Assembly: GCA_034428715.1 (NCBI GenBank)
Contig: DAOUHE010000237.1
Coordinates: 1 to 30,555 of the forward strand
Reading direction: 5' to 3'
DNA: 30,555 bases
From: Io17-Chloro-G2 sp034428715
GTDB lineage: Bacteria > Chloroflexota > Dehalococcoidia > Lucifugimonadales > UBA3495
The translations under genes were made by a program, and so were the position numbers. The notes below the pieces were generated by a model. That model did no database searches. It was not told where the DNA came from and saw nothing but the letters and a program-made list of their open reading frames with translations. Positions 8,317 to 17,291 of this stretch are shown here, in pieces. Position 1 is the first letter of the stretch. Every line of letters starts with the position of its first letter.

Positions 8317-9863
8317 GAGGTTCTCTCCATCTGAGGGCGGGTGGAATCAAGGATCTGGAGGTAGAGCAGCAAAGGCGCCAAGATAAGCCAATCCACTCCA
8401 AAAAACGCACCGGTAGATTCCCAAACGGACCGGATGGACAACAAAACCATGATTCCCGCGGTTTGGACCACCATCTGCTTATGCACCGGCGGCAGATAGC
8501 TAAGATTCTTCAGAAGCCTGAACAACAATACGGCTCCGTAGACGAAAGTGCCAATGAACGCCAACGCGCCGATGAATCCCGTTTGGAGAAGGGAGTGCAA
8601 AATGGCGTTGTGCATGTGGGTTCCCAATACTAACCGGTCCGCATGGAACCCGTAACCCAAAAAGGGCGACTGCTTCACAAATTCCCAGCCAGTCTCCCAG
8701 ACCACAGTCCGGCCGCTGAAGGTGTAGAAACCCGCTGGGATGAAGCTGCTTTTAGGTTTTTGGGAAGGCTCCTCTGGGGGTGCTGGTTCGCCGGGCGGTG
8801 AAATAGCCGGGGGTGTTGGCGCCTCGGCTGCCGCCTTTTGGCTGGGGTCTGGCTCGGCTTGATTCCCCGGTTCCAGGGTTGATGAATGCGCCGTTGGAGC
8901 TACGGCAGGCTGATCTGGCGGGGTTTGGGTGGGGGTCGGGATCGGTCCTGGCGAGCGCAAATTTAGCGTGCTTGCCCTTTCCGCGGACCAAGGCGTCAAA
9001 ATGCAATTTCGAAGAAAGGTTTCGGAAATCCCGCTGGCCCAAAGTATGGGCATAAGGATCGAGAGGGCGATGGCTCCGCCTATCGCTGCCTTTTTCCCTC
9101 CGTGGAGTAGGATCACTACGGGCACGGCAACGGACAGGGCGGCTATTGAGGCCCTGGCATTGGTCGCGATAAGCAACATCAACGAAGCAATCAAGACCGA
9201 TACCCAAAGGCCGCGCCATTTCCCTCGCCAGAGCAGACTCAAGGCGATCACCAATGCTAACGCCGCGTAGCGGCCCGCCCCGGTAGTGCGGAGAGCGCCG
9301 GATGTGAATTTTAACCAATCCTCGCCCCAATTACACGTCACATAGCTGTGTGGGTCTATGGCCGCCCGGGCATATCCAAGATAGACCAACCCTACGATAG
9401 ACAGGGCGACCACGGCCATGATGATGACAACCCAGTTTAGATAGACTAGGCGTCTCACCCAGTCCAGCGAGTCACCTCCCCAAGTTGCGCCCCATAGCAC
9501 CACTGGAACTGAAAGGTATGAGGCAGCCCAATACAGAGCGAGGGGCGAATTGGGTGAAAGGATAGAGGCCATGATACCGATGACCCCGTAGACGGTGGCC
9601 AATCCTAACGGACCGAAAAACCGGAATCCTCTCGGCTGTATCTGGGACAGCTTGGCTAGTATTAGGATCACCGCAATCCATGCGGCAATGAAGGGAAAGA
9701 AGCCTCGTAGAACGTGGAGGTAGGCTATCGAGCTTCCTGGATTGAGGATATTCGCTGGGTTCCCGGGATGGAGGCTGAACCAGAGCATGGCCCAGAGTCC
9801 CAATGTAAAGATCAGCACCACGGCTGAACCGAGGTTCAGGGTGGGAAATTTTAAAGGGATCAT
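8313..9863 (-). CDS. O-antigen polymerase/ligase family membrane protein with Pro-rich insert
   Basis: The 516-residue polytopic protein has about ten hydrophobic segments: several in residues 10-290, then two or three in 420-510. The Wzy_C-like region is SGRTVVWETGWEFV (383-396) followed by SPFLGYGFH and THMHNAILHSLLQTGFIG (415-432). It should act outside the membrane in polymerising or ligating undecaprenyl-linked glycan. Residues about 304-373 are an unusual hydrophilic loop rich in Pro, Ala, Glu and Ser, placed just before the active-site loop and so probably extracytoplasmic. The start ATG at 9863 directly follows the TAG stop of the upstream GT4 gene. It is the second such protein in the cluster, and the two may divide polymerase and ligase roles. 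Confidence 0.85.
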   Translation of the reverse strand: MIPLKFPTLNLGSAVVLIFTLGLWAMLWFSLHPGNPANILNPGSSIAYLHVLRGFFPFIAAWIAVILILAKLSQIQPRGFRFFGPLGLATVYGVIGIMASILSPNSPLALYWAASYLSVPVVLWGATWGGDSLDWVRRLVYLNWVVIIMAVVALSIVGLVYLGYARAAIDPHSYVTCNWGEDWLKFTSGALRTTGAGRYAALALVIALSLLWRGKWRGLWVSVLIASLMLLIATNARASIAALSVAVPVVILLHGGKKAAIGGAIALSILMPILWASGISETFLRNCILTPWSAERASTLNLRSPGPIPTPTQTPPDQPAVAPTAHSSTLEPGNQAEPDPSQKAAAEAPTPPAISPPGEPAPPEEPSQKPKSSFIPAGFYTFSGRTVVWETGWEFVKQSPFLGYGFHADRLVLGTHMHNAILHSLLQTGFIGALAFIGTFVYGAVLLFRLLKNLSYLPPVHKQMVVQTAGIMVLLSIRSVWESTGAFFGVDWLILAPLLLYLQILDSTRPQMERTS

Positions 9864-11132
9864 CTAGGGTTGATTGTACGAGGTCGTGTCTGTTACGCGG
9901 CTGTATATCTCTTGCAGTCTCTCGCCTGCCCGGTCCCAATGGTAAACCTGCAAAGCCTTTTCCCGGGCCGCTTCCCCCATTCTTTCCCTTAATCCCCGGT
10001 CTTGGTATAAACGCTCCAGGGCCGCCGCCAAGTCATTGACGGTGCGTTGGGGTGTCGTAGCAGGAACCTTTATGCCACTATCTTCGCTTATGTGCATGGC
10101 AGGACCACCGATATCTAAGCAGACTACGGGTTTGCCCACAGACATCGCTTCCACGACCACTGCACCGCCGCCATCCCTAAGGCCGGAAAAGAGGAAAACA
10201 TCGCTAGAAGCTATTTCCTGAAGAAGCTTTTCTCGCGGCATCCACTGCTCGAAATGAACATTTGATCCTAGCCCCGATTTTCTTACCATCTCTTCCAAAT
10301 GGTTGTACTCTGGGCCATCGCCTACGATGGTAAGCTGGGCGTCTGAATATTTTTTTGAGAAAATCTCAAACGCCCGGATGGCCAAATCAAATCCTTTTAA
10401 TCGGATGAGCTTGCCCGCCGAGATTATCCGAAATGGGCCATTCGGCGCCTCTTTGGGTGTAAAGTAGGCGAAGTCTGTGGATGAAACCCCGTTTACCGGG
10501 AAGAGCTGAGCCTTTTCCCGCCATGGCTTTGGCAAAGCCTCCAACGCCTCTGGGTTGCAGATAAGGATAGCTCGAGCCCTGTTTTGACCGGCTACGAAGA
10601 TGGGGTCATGACGAAAGAACCACTGGCCAATGGAGCGAAAATGCTCCGAAAGACGGCCCTTGAGAGAATCTTGCTTGAGCAGGCCTTTAGGAATTCTTTG
10701 CGCTCCGCCGCCGGGTCCCCGGAGGTACGGGATGGGAAGCAGGGCGCCAATGAAACTAGCCATCCAGTCATTGGCGTATGTGACGTGATGGAAGAGATCG
10801 AAGCGGATAGTCTTGTTCAGTTGTCTGGCGGCAAAATACGCTTTTAATTGCCAAAGGTAATAGTAAAATTGGTGACCGCCCTGAATTTTCAAGAGGATGC
10901 CCAACCATGTTGGCAGAGCCACGTAGTGGAAATGGATTCCGGCGTCCTCGCCTTCTTTTATGGCTTCTTCAATGCCGGGCTGGTCGGGCGCGTAGGTCAG
11001 GGTCCAGACCTCGTGAAATCTGGCGATTTGATTTACCAGACTCCATCCCAACAGGCTCTCTCCGCCGGTAAACCCCGGTTTCCCTGGAGGACAACAAGCG
11101 AAGGCGCAGGTTAAGACGCGGAGCCTTGGCAT
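9864..11132 (-). CDS. Glycosyltransferase family 4 protein
   Basis: GT-B glycosyltransferase of about 422 residues. The N-terminal acceptor domain begins RVLTCAFACCPPG, with GGESLLGW and a FHHVTYAND acceptor loop. The C-terminal GT1/GT4 donor domain has ISAGKLIRLKGFDLAIRAF, LTIVGDGPE and LRDGGGAVVVEAMSVGKPVV. The usual E-x7-E is D-x7-E in this last motif. It should transfer a sugar from a nucleotide donor to the lipid-linked glycan on the cytoplasmic side. The start is ambiguous: ATG at 11132 matches where family members begin, but its purine-rich stretch touches the ATG; TTG at 11147 is also open. Either start overlaps the end of the FkbM gene (stop at 11111). Donor and linkage are unknown. 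Confidence 0.9.
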   Translation of the reverse strand: MPRLRVLTCAFACCPPGKPGFTGGESLLGWSLVNQIARFHEVWTLTYAPDQPGIEEAIKEGEDAGIHFHYVALPTWLGILLKIQGGHQFYYYLWQLKAYFAARQLNKTIRFDLFHHVTYANDWMASFIGALLPIPYLRGPGGGAQRIPKGLLKQDSLKGRLSEHFRSIGQWFFRHDPIFVAGQNRARAILICNPEALEALPKPWREKAQLFPVNGVSSTDFAYFTPKEAPNGPFRIISAGKLIRLKGFDLAIRAFEIFSKKYSDAQLTIVGDGPEYNHLEEMVRKSGLGSNVHFEQWMPREKLLQEIASSDVFLFSGLRDGGGAVVVEAMSVGKPVVCLDIGGPAMHISEDSGIKVPATTPQRTVNDLAAALERLYQDRGLRERMGEAAREKALQVYHWDRAGERLQEIYSRVTDTTSYNQP

Positions 11133-12118
11133 TCCTTCTTTGAGCAAAAGATATTCACGTAGGTTTGGTGTTTTAACAGGGATCCAATCAGGGGACCTTC
11201 ATCTTCGGGTGCCAGCGGGACAATGCCTTTCGCCTCGTCGACATATTCAATGTGGTACCCTTGGTTTCGAATCTCGTTGATGAGGTCAATTGGTTGTTTG
11301 CCGGCCGACTCAAGAAGAAACGGGCAAAACTCAATGACCAACTCCGGTGGCTGTAGTTGCAGCAACCGCTTCATTCCCTGAAGTACCTGGATCTCAGCTC
11401 CTTCAACATCTATCTTGATCAGGTCTATCCGTGGCCAATCCCGTGCTTCTAGGAACGCGTCCAAAGTCGTTGTTTTCACCTGCACATCGCCGATGATTCG
11501 CCGTTCTCGAGCTCGGAAAATGCTGTGGCTGCCATTGTCCAAGCCGCTCAGGAATAGCTGAGTAGTGCCACATTCGTCCGACACCGACTGTTCCTCAGGA
11601 ACGATGTTATGGTAACCGTTACGCTTGATGTTGGAAACTAGAAGACTAAAGTTTTGGGGCTCCGCCTCGAAAGCGTAAACCCGGCCCTCCGGGCCGACCA
11701 GGTTTGCACCCAAAAGCGTGAAATAACCTACGTGGGCGCCGATGTCTACCATTCCCATACCGGGGTCAACACGCGATTTCAATAAGTTGACCGTTTGCTC
11801 TTCGTACCTGCCCATCGCCATGTCGATGGGAGGATACCGGCCACCTCCGGCAAGGGCCATGGTATGGCCATTCAAATTAAATGTGCCGTTTGTGACCGGA
11901 GCCATCCTGAACATAAACCGGCCCGCAATGGGTCCAAGCAACATGCGAATCAGGTTGATATGCCCGGTAGAACGGAACACGTGGCGCACCATTCTATAAA
12001 TACCATGAAATAAAGTGTAGACTGTCATGGCCCACATCCCACCATTTAGCATCAGCCCGGAGACTGCCCACATCATGTTATCACAAGCGTTGGGCCGATA
12101 CTTTCCTCCCATATCCAT
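11111..12118 (-). CDS. FkbM family methyltransferase
   Basis: The 335-residue protein is a class I SAM methyltransferase of the FkbM type. Motif I is MVDIGAHVGYFTLLG (123-137), the acidic loop is FEAEPQNF (150-157), and the family hallmark LIKIDVEGAEIQVLQG (233-248) follows. A C-terminal PELVIEFCP strand completes the fold. The first 70 residues include hydrophobic stretches (about 15-40) that could associate with the membrane. FkbM proteins O-methylate sugars or polyketides, and in glycan clusters they usually methylate a hydroxyl of a sugar residue. The ATG at 12118 lacks a clear ribosome site and follows the fused glycosyltransferase by 17 bases. The position methylated is unknown. Confidence 0.9.
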   Translation of the reverse strand: MDMGGKYRPNACDNMMWAVSGLMLNGGMWAMTVYTLFHGIYRMVRHVFRSTGHINLIRMLLGPIAGRFMFRMAPVTNGTFNLNGHTMALAGGGRYPPIDMAMGRYEEQTVNLLKSRVDPGMGMVDIGAHVGYFTLLGANLVGPEGRVYAFEAEPQNFSLLVSNIKRNGYHNIVPEEQSVSDECGTTQLFLSGLDNGSHSIFRARERRIIGDVQVKTTTLDAFLEARDWPRIDLIKIDVEGAEIQVLQGMKRLLQLQPPELVIEFCPFLLESAGKQPIDLINEIRNQGYHIEYVDEAKGIVPLAPEDEGPLIGSLLKHQTYVNIFCSKKECQGSAS

Positions 12119-12135
12119 TTGACAATGTTTCGCAC

Positions 12136-14589
12136 TTAAGGTCGAGCCGTTTTTTCTAAGCCCAGCAACCGCCTGTTCGCATCTCCTACTGCATAATCCC
12201 TCCTCGCCTGTGCGGCGTATTCCAATGCGCCCGTAGAAAGTCTTTCGTGCTCTGCGGGCCCCATGTCTATGACGGTTTGCAACAGTTCCTGGAACCGTGA
12301 AGTATCATGGTGAGGCACTACCCAACCGGCTCGGTTCTCCTCCAGATCGGTCCACGGCGTTCGGTCACTGACCAGGACCGGACAGCCAGCTGCCAGGGAC
12401 TCTAGAACGACGTGGCCAAAACTTTCGCTATCGGTGGGGAACAAGAACAGATCATGCTGGCTGAATATTCCGGCCACTTCCTGAGGATCAACCGCTCCGT
12501 GATAGGACACGCTTGTGCCTTCGGGCAGCATTCCGAACTGCCTCTGGCAATCGCGCCAATATGCACGGTCCTGTACCGGGCCATAGATATCAAACCGAAT
12601 CGTTCCCTCCAGCCTGCGCAACATTTCGAGAGCCCCGTGGAGATTCTTGATTCGAGAAATTCTCGATAAGAACACGACCCTCAGGGTTCCAGAACATTTC
12701 GGCCCCTTTGCCGTCTTCAATGGCTGTTCCGAAACAGGCACTGAATTGGTCGGCATGTCACCAGCCACTAGGACTTTGGCGTTGGCGCCGAACATTCGCT
12801 TGATGTCCTGCTTCTCGTGGTGAGTTGAAGCGTGCCACTCCACGTCTCGATATAGGCCCACCCATTTGCACACCTTCAGGTACACTTTCTTCTTTATGGA
12901 TTTGATCTTAAGCGCGCCACCGGAAAGCTCACCGCGGGGCGCTATAATGACCGTTTTAGATCCGGCGAGACCCAACCGCCGCAGCAGCAATATCTTGGCC
13001 GAGAAGGTGGTTGAGAACAGACCGGTAAGGTGGACCACGTTATAAGAGTTTTCTATTAATAGCCGTCGTATCATCTTGAATGACAGGTTAGGCGGAGAAA
13101 GGTACCGTACCTCTGCTTTCCCCACTGGGATCCACCGGTCCCGAAGCACCCGTTGGTAAGGCTCGTTATCTCCTTCATCCCGGTCGGTGGTTACGATCTT
13201 AAAGCTGCATTCGCCACCGACTTCCTCTACCAGGTTGGCCAGGGCCCGCACCGGGCCTCCCGCTTTATAGCCCGGTAAATAATGGGCAATGAAGCTGAGT
13301 ACCTCGGGCTGCCCGTCTTCGGGTTTCTTGGCTTTGGACTGGCCGGCGCGGTTTTTACTTTGCGAGTCCAGCCATTCCAACAGAGGTTGAGCCAAGTCTC
13401 GATCAGACCAATCGGCGATCATCTCCCGGGACCGGCGGCCCATCTTTAGCCTTTCATCTTCGGGCAATTCCAGCGCTTGCTTTAGGGCCTGCGTCAGCCC
13501 ATTCTCGTCGTTATTGTGGAAAACGAAACCGTTTTGACCGTCGCGCACCAGGTCGTCGACCGACCCCACCTGGTCGGAGATTATGATGGGCAGACCGAAA
13601 CACATGGCCTCGTTGACGACTAATCCCCAGGTTTCCTGCGATGAGGCAAGGACGAGAAAATCCGAAGCAGCATAGAAGTTGGCGATCTCACTCCGGTTTT
13701 GAAATCCGAAGAATTGGGCCGAGGATATATTGTGTTCGGCCACCAAGGTTCGTAACTCTTCGCCCAACTCACCTTCGCCCACCAATATCAGCGCTTTTTC
13801 CGGGGCGTCAATTTGGTCATAGGCGGCGAGCAGGTTTGGCAGGTTCTTCTGCTTGACAAACCGGCCGCAAAAAAGGATCACTCTGCTGCCGGTGGGAATG
13901 CCCAACCGAACTCTCAGTGCATCCTTCTGACGTTCCAATTCTTCGGAACGCTGCAAATAAGCTCCGTAGCCCCACGAGTAAGCGAAGGGGATCAGCTTGT
14001 TTTCGGGCACGCCATAGTGCCGGTAGAATCGATTGTTGGCCAGCCCGGAACAAAGGAACCCAGAGGCCAGCCGGAAATGGACCTTGGCGACTAAAGCGTT
14101 TTTAAGCCATCCCCTGGCTCTACGCTTGGCTGATTCCCCTTGGATGTTGGTGTCGCTCATGTAGAAGAATGGGATACCGGAGAGCAAGCAAGCCAGGGAC
14201 GCTACCCACCAGGTCGGATTGTTCCAACCCATCAAGATGACCAGGTCTGGCCGGTTATCCCTTATCTCCCGCCAAATGCCAAAGTTCATCAGGCCGTAAT
14301 AAGGCTGGAGATAGGATGGGCGGGGGGAATAGTTTCGCAGTAGTTTGTGAGGACAACCGTCCAGCAGGCCGTCTTCGCCGCCCCACTTTCCCTTGGTGTT
14401 GAACATTTGGCGAAGGTCCTTTCCCTCCATGGCCTCGCCGGAGCAGAAATAAACCATCAAATCGAATCGAGGGTTGGCGGCCAACTCTCGAAAAAGGGCG
14501 ATTTGGTAGTAGGAGGATGTGAGGGCGACCATCGCCACTTTATAGCGGGTGGAAGCCTCCGGGCCCGTGCACTGTCTCTCCACGTTCAC
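12136..14589 (-). CDS. Tandem fusion of two GT4 glycosyltransferases
   Basis: The 817-residue protein contains two complete GT-B glycosyltransferases in one frame. The first (about 15-408) has VILFCGRFVKQKNLPNLLAA, ILVGEGELGEE and the E-x7-E pair E319/E327 in SSQETWGLVVNEAM. After a charged Lys/Gly/Ser linker (about 409-428) the second (about 429-812) has SFIAHYLPGYKAGGPVRAL, VVFLSRISRIKNLHGAL and the E722/E730 pair in SESFGHVVLESLAAG. Each half is the normal length for the family. Such a fusion probably adds two sugars in succession to the growing lipid-linked chain. The start is GTG at 14589 with a poorly spaced AAGG; the first recognisable strand begins near residue 17, so a later start is possible. 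A hairpin lies just upstream. Confidence 0.9.
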   Translation of the reverse strand: MNVERQCTGPEASTRYKVAMVALTSSYYQIALFRELAANPRFDLMVYFCSGEAMEGKDLRQMFNTKGKWGGEDGLLDGCPHKLLRNYSPRPSYLQPYYGLMNFGIWREIRDNRPDLVILMGWNNPTWWVASLACLLSGIPFFYMSDTNIQGESAKRRARGWLKNALVAKVHFRLASGFLCSGLANNRFYRHYGVPENKLIPFAYSWGYGAYLQRSEELERQKDALRVRLGIPTGSRVILFCGRFVKQKNLPNLLAAYDQIDAPEKALILVGEGELGEELRTLVAEHNISSAQFFGFQNRSEIANFYAASDFLVLASSQETWGLVVNEAMCFGLPIIISDQVGSVDDLVRDGQNGFVFHNNDENGLTQALKQALELPEDERLKMGRRSREMIADWSDRDLAQPLLEWLDSQSKNRAGQSKAKKPEDGQPEVLSFIAHYLPGYKAGGPVRALANLVEEVGGECSFKIVTTDRDEGDNEPYQRVLRDRWIPVGKAEVRYLSPPNLSFKMIRRLLIENSYNVVHLTGLFSTTFSAKILLLRRLGLAGSKTVIIAPRGELSGGALKIKSIKKKVYLKVCKWVGLYRDVEWHASTHHEKQDIKRMFGANAKVLVAGDMPTNSVPVSEQPLKTAKGPKCSGTLRVVFLSRISRIKNLHGALEMLRRLEGTIRFDIYGPVQDRAYWRDCQRQFGMLPEGTSVSYHGAVDPQEVAGIFSQHDLFLFPTDSESFGHVVLESLAAGCPVLVSDRTPWTDLEENRAGWVVPHHDTSRFQELLQTVIDMGPAEHERLSTGALEYAAQARRDYAVGDANRRLLGLEKTARP

Positions 14590-14620
14590 CCTTCATGGGC
14601 TCCCATTAGGGGCTTAGAAA

Positions 14621-14646
14621 CGCTGCGGGGATTTTGACCCACAGCG
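14621..14646 (-). terminator. Hairpin after the methyltransferase gene: terminator or attenuator
   Basis: On the minus strand, 5 bases after the TGA at 14651-14653, a 9-bp stem (CGCTGTGGG with CCCGCAGCG, one G-U pair) encloses an 8-base loop and is followed by TTTCT. It falls 31 bases before the GTG of the fused glycosyltransferase, inside an otherwise tightly packed run. The T tract is short, so partial termination or attenuation is more likely than a full stop. Confidence 0.5.
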
Positions 14647-14650
14647 GCGG

Positions 14651-15352
14651 TCAGGGTTTCTTGCATATCACTTCCCAGATGTAGTAGCCAGGGATGGGCA
14701 GCGTGATGTTCCGCAAAAGGTTTAAGGCGCTGTTGCGGTAAGCGTCCCGGCTGGCGCCCAACCGCCTGAGAACCGAGTCCATCAGAGGGACTTGGCGAAG
14801 GTTCTTTTTGGTGGCTTGGACCCCCAAGCCGTTTTTGGTGAAGAGGTCCAATAGCTGTTTATCTTCGGTGTATTCCCTAACGTGGGTAGGGTCCATGGTC
14901 CACTTGCCGTTGCACCGGTAGAAATACCACCCGTACCACTTTTTGAAGATGGTGTCGACGAAAGCGGTCCCGCCGGGGATGAGTATGCGCTGGATCTCTT
15001 TGACCATCGCTTCGTCGTCGGGCACATGTTCGATGACCTGGGTGGAGATCACCAAGTCGATGCTGTTCGACTCTATAGTGGTTTGACTGGCGTCGGCCGC
15101 CAAGCACGTGAAATTGTTATTGATCTGTTTGACTCGGCTCAAGCGCTCCTCGGATTGGTCGACGGCATAGACTGATTTTCCGGAGAAGAGGCCCATCTGG
15201 TCCAGCGCGTTCAAGATCACGCCTTCCCCGCAACCCAGGTCGGCGAAGCTGGACCACTCGACATCTCCCAGGCAGCGCAGAAGAGTCTCTGGGACATCTT
15301 CGGTATAGAACTGGGACGACATGGATTGTTCTAGTTTGGTTTCAGTTATCAA
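14651..15352 (-). CDS. Class I SAM-dependent methyltransferase (Methyltransf_11 type)
   Basis: A protein of about 233 residues with the SAM-binding motif SFADLGCGEGVILNALDQM (35-53), AVDQSEERL, the acidic loop and VISTQVIEHVPDDEAMVKEI, then RILIPGGTAFVDTIF. This is the standard fold of small-molecule methyltransferases. In this setting a sugar O- or N-methylation of the glycan or its precursor is likely, but the substrate cannot be inferred. The TTG start at 15352 has no clear ribosome site, and ATG at 15322 (MSSQFYTEDV) is an equally good start. The gene lies between another methyltransferase (46-base gap) and the GT4 fusion, from which the hairpin at 14621-14646 separates it. Confidence 0.88.
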   Translation of the reverse strand: MITETKLEQSMSSQFYTEDVPETLLRCLGDVEWSSFADLGCGEGVILNALDQMGLFSGKSVYAVDQSEERLSRVKQINNNFTCLAADASQTTIESNSIDLVISTQVIEHVPDDEAMVKEIQRILIPGGTAFVDTIFKKWYGWYFYRCNGKWTMDPTHVREYTEDKQLLDLFTKNGLGVQATKKNLRQVPLMDSVLRRLGASRDAYRNSALNLLRNITLPIPGYYIWEVICKKP

Positions 15353-15397
15353 ACGAACACGCTGTGGAAGCGGCGATAGAAGGATGGGCCATCCGGC

Positions 15398-16357
15398 TTA
15401 GTTCCGCACTATCCAAAATGACGTGGGGTCCACTCGAGGTTCGTCGTCCAACATGGGGCAAACCCGTTTCAGGGCATCGCGGTGGTTATGCCACAGATGG
15501 TTTAGCGAACCAAGAACCCTGAAATCGTTGTTGTGAGAAAGGAATGCTTCCAACAGATATTGCTCGTTCCACAGCTTGGCATAGGTAAACACCCATTTCT
15601 CTGGATAATCTTTGGGCGTGTAAACGTCGTGGATGTGGACTAAAACACCGCTCCTCAGCGATCCGATAAGCTCAAGGAATTCAAAGAGCACGTCGCCCTG
15701 GGGGCGGATGACGTGGGACGAGTCTATGAATAAGATGTCGTTTGCGCCCAGTGACTGGAAGAATTCCAGGTCCATGAGCTCGACCTTTTTCCTAACTATG
15801 TTGGCGCCGGTCTTCTCCAACCACGGCGCTTCATAGGGCTCTATGCAGGTGTGGGCGCAGCGGTAGGATTTGTCGTGCTTGGTATTCTTTTCAATAGCGG
15901 AACGGGTCAGCAAGGTGGAAAAACCGCCGCCAATCTCTATTATGTTCGACGGCTTGAAATGGCGGATCATGTTGAACATGAATTCGGCGTCGCCGGTCTC
16001 GAAAAGACCGTTCTCGTAGTAGAAAGATGTCGGTTCCTGCCCTTGTAGTGGCAGCGCAGTCAGCTCCTGGTTGAAGTCGAATTGCTTCAAAAGGTCCAAT
16101 TGTTCAGCTACGTTGAGGTCCAACCCGGATATGGTTCGGTCCATACCCAGCGGTTGCCGCAGATCGCCGGGGAAAACGATGGGCTCGTAGTAATGGTGAC
16201 GTACGGGCATGACACCCAAGCGGCTGAAGATCCGCCTGGAGATCGGCTGAACGTGGAGAGCTTTCCTGACATTGGTGAGCCAAAGCGAGGAGAGCAATGT
16301 GGCGGGCGCCCCCAGGATGTCAATCACGCGGGCCGCCGAGGTCAAAAGGCCGCTCAT
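15398..16357 (-). CDS. Class I SAM-dependent methyltransferase (Methyltransf_24 type)
   Basis: The 319-residue protein has the SAM-binding motif NIIEIGGGFSTLLT (138-151) and CIEPYEAPWL. ANDILFIDSSHVIRPQGDV (205-223) and GVLVHIHDVYTPKDYPEKWV (237-256) complete a pattern typical of Methyltransf_24 proteins found in glycan clusters. The two Asp/His groups (FIDSSH, HIHDV) resemble the metal-binding sites of cation-dependent O-methyltransferases. About 130 residues precede the catalytic domain, longer than the minimal family and without a recognised domain. The ATG at 16357 has no strong ribosome site and follows the RmlD-like reductase by 30 bases. The substrate is unknown, probably a sugar of this glycan. 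Confidence 0.82.
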   Translation of the reverse strand: MSGLLTSAARVIDILGAPATLLSSLWLTNVRKALHVQPISRRIFSRLGVMPVRHHYYEPIVFPGDLRQPLGMDRTISGLDLNVAEQLDLLKQFDFNQELTALPLQGQEPTSFYYENGLFETGDAEFMFNMIRHFKPSNIIEIGGGFSTLLTRSAIEKNTKHDKSYRCAHTCIEPYEAPWLEKTGANIVRKKVELMDLEFFQSLGANDILFIDSSHVIRPQGDVLFEFLELIGSLRSGVLVHIHDVYTPKDYPEKWVFTYAKLWNEQYLLEAFLSHNNDFRVLGSLNHLWHNHRDALKRVCPMLDDEPRVDPTSFWIVRN

Positions 16358-16387
16358 GTTATGGGTTGCACCCGCCCATCGGCAGCT

Positions 16388-17263
16388 TTACCCAGCCTTG
16401 ACAAGACCCTGTTTCTTTAGGTCAGCAACATACCGTTGGACCGCTTCTTGCCAGGGTTCCATCGGGTCAAGACCTAGAAATCTAACGTTCAGGTTGTCCA
16501 GCATCTCGCAGTCGGGCACCGCGGCGGCACGGGGAAATGAAGATGAATCCACCGGCTCCACCGGCGTGTCCAACCCGAAGGACTCGACGATGAATTTGAC
16601 GTATTCGTAGCGGGAAGCACTGCCAGAGTTGGTCAGGTGGTAGAGGCCGTATTCTTCGGATTCCACGACTTCCCGCATCTTGCCGGCCAAATGGCGGGTA
16701 AAGGTGGGGCAGCCGAATTTGTCGGCGGCGCTGGTCAGCAACGGTTTTTGGCTCGCTTCTAGGAACCTTTGGTAGACGAAATTCCGCTGGTGCTTCATAG
16801 TTCCGCCAAACAGCCAACCCGGCCGAATCACGAAAGTTCGGGCGCATTGTTGAAAAGATGCCTGCTCGCCCAGGTATTTGGAGCGGGCGTATCGGATCTT
16901 AAGTTCGACCGGATCGTATTCAGAGTGGAATCGCACCTCGTCGCCAAACAGCCCGCAGGTGCTGAGGTACACGCAAACTGCCCCGGCGCGTTGGCATTGG
17001 CGTGCTACGTTCGCCGCTGCCCAGGTGTGGATCTGAAGGCCCTTCTCCGGCTCCAACTCGCAGGTGTCCACCCCTATGCCAGGGGTGTTCACTACCACGT
17101 CCGGACGGTGTTGCTCTAGCGCTTGCCGTACCTGGTCCGGCTGGGTTATGTCCAGTTGGGCGTGGGATAGACCGGTGACTTTGTATCCGGCCTTTGACCA
17201 GACCCAGGCTAGGTCGAAGGCCAGCATGCCATGGCTCCCGGTGATCAATAGACTCTTTGCCAT
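16388..17263 (-). CDS. RmlD-like sugar-nucleotide reductase (SDR superfamily)
   Basis: The 291-residue protein resembles dTDP-4-dehydrorhamnose reductase (RfbD/RmlD family). It has the Rossmann motif LLITGSHGMLA (5-15), LDITQPDQV (37-45), DVVVNTPGIGVDTCE (55-69), YLSTCGLFGD, the catalytic YxxxK as YARSK (125-129) and FVIRPGWLFGG (144-154). Family members reduce a 4-keto sugar nucleotide using NAD(P)H, the last step toward a deoxy sugar. The exact sugar is open, because no dTDP-glucose synthesis genes (rmlA, rmlB) are in the window. The ATG at 17263 was chosen because the Rossmann strand starts directly after it; 42 upstream in-frame residues lack conservation. The SDR gene ends 28 bases upstream. 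Confidence 0.85.
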   Translation of the reverse strand: MAKSLLITGSHGMLAFDLAWVWSKAGYKVTGLSHAQLDITQPDQVRQALEQHRPDVVVNTPGIGVDTCELEPEKGLQIHTWAAANVARQCQRAGAVCVYLSTCGLFGDEVRFHSEYDPVELKIRYARSKYLGEQASFQQCARTFVIRPGWLFGGTMKHQRNFVYQRFLEASQKPLLTSAADKFGCPTFTRHLAGKMREVVESEEYGLYHLTNSGSASRYEYVKFIVESFGLDTPVEPVDSSSFPRAAAVPDCEMLDNLNVRFLGLDPMEPWQEAVQRYVADLKKQGLVKAG

Positions 17264-17291
17264 CAGATAGGCATTTCGTCCACGGCCATCG

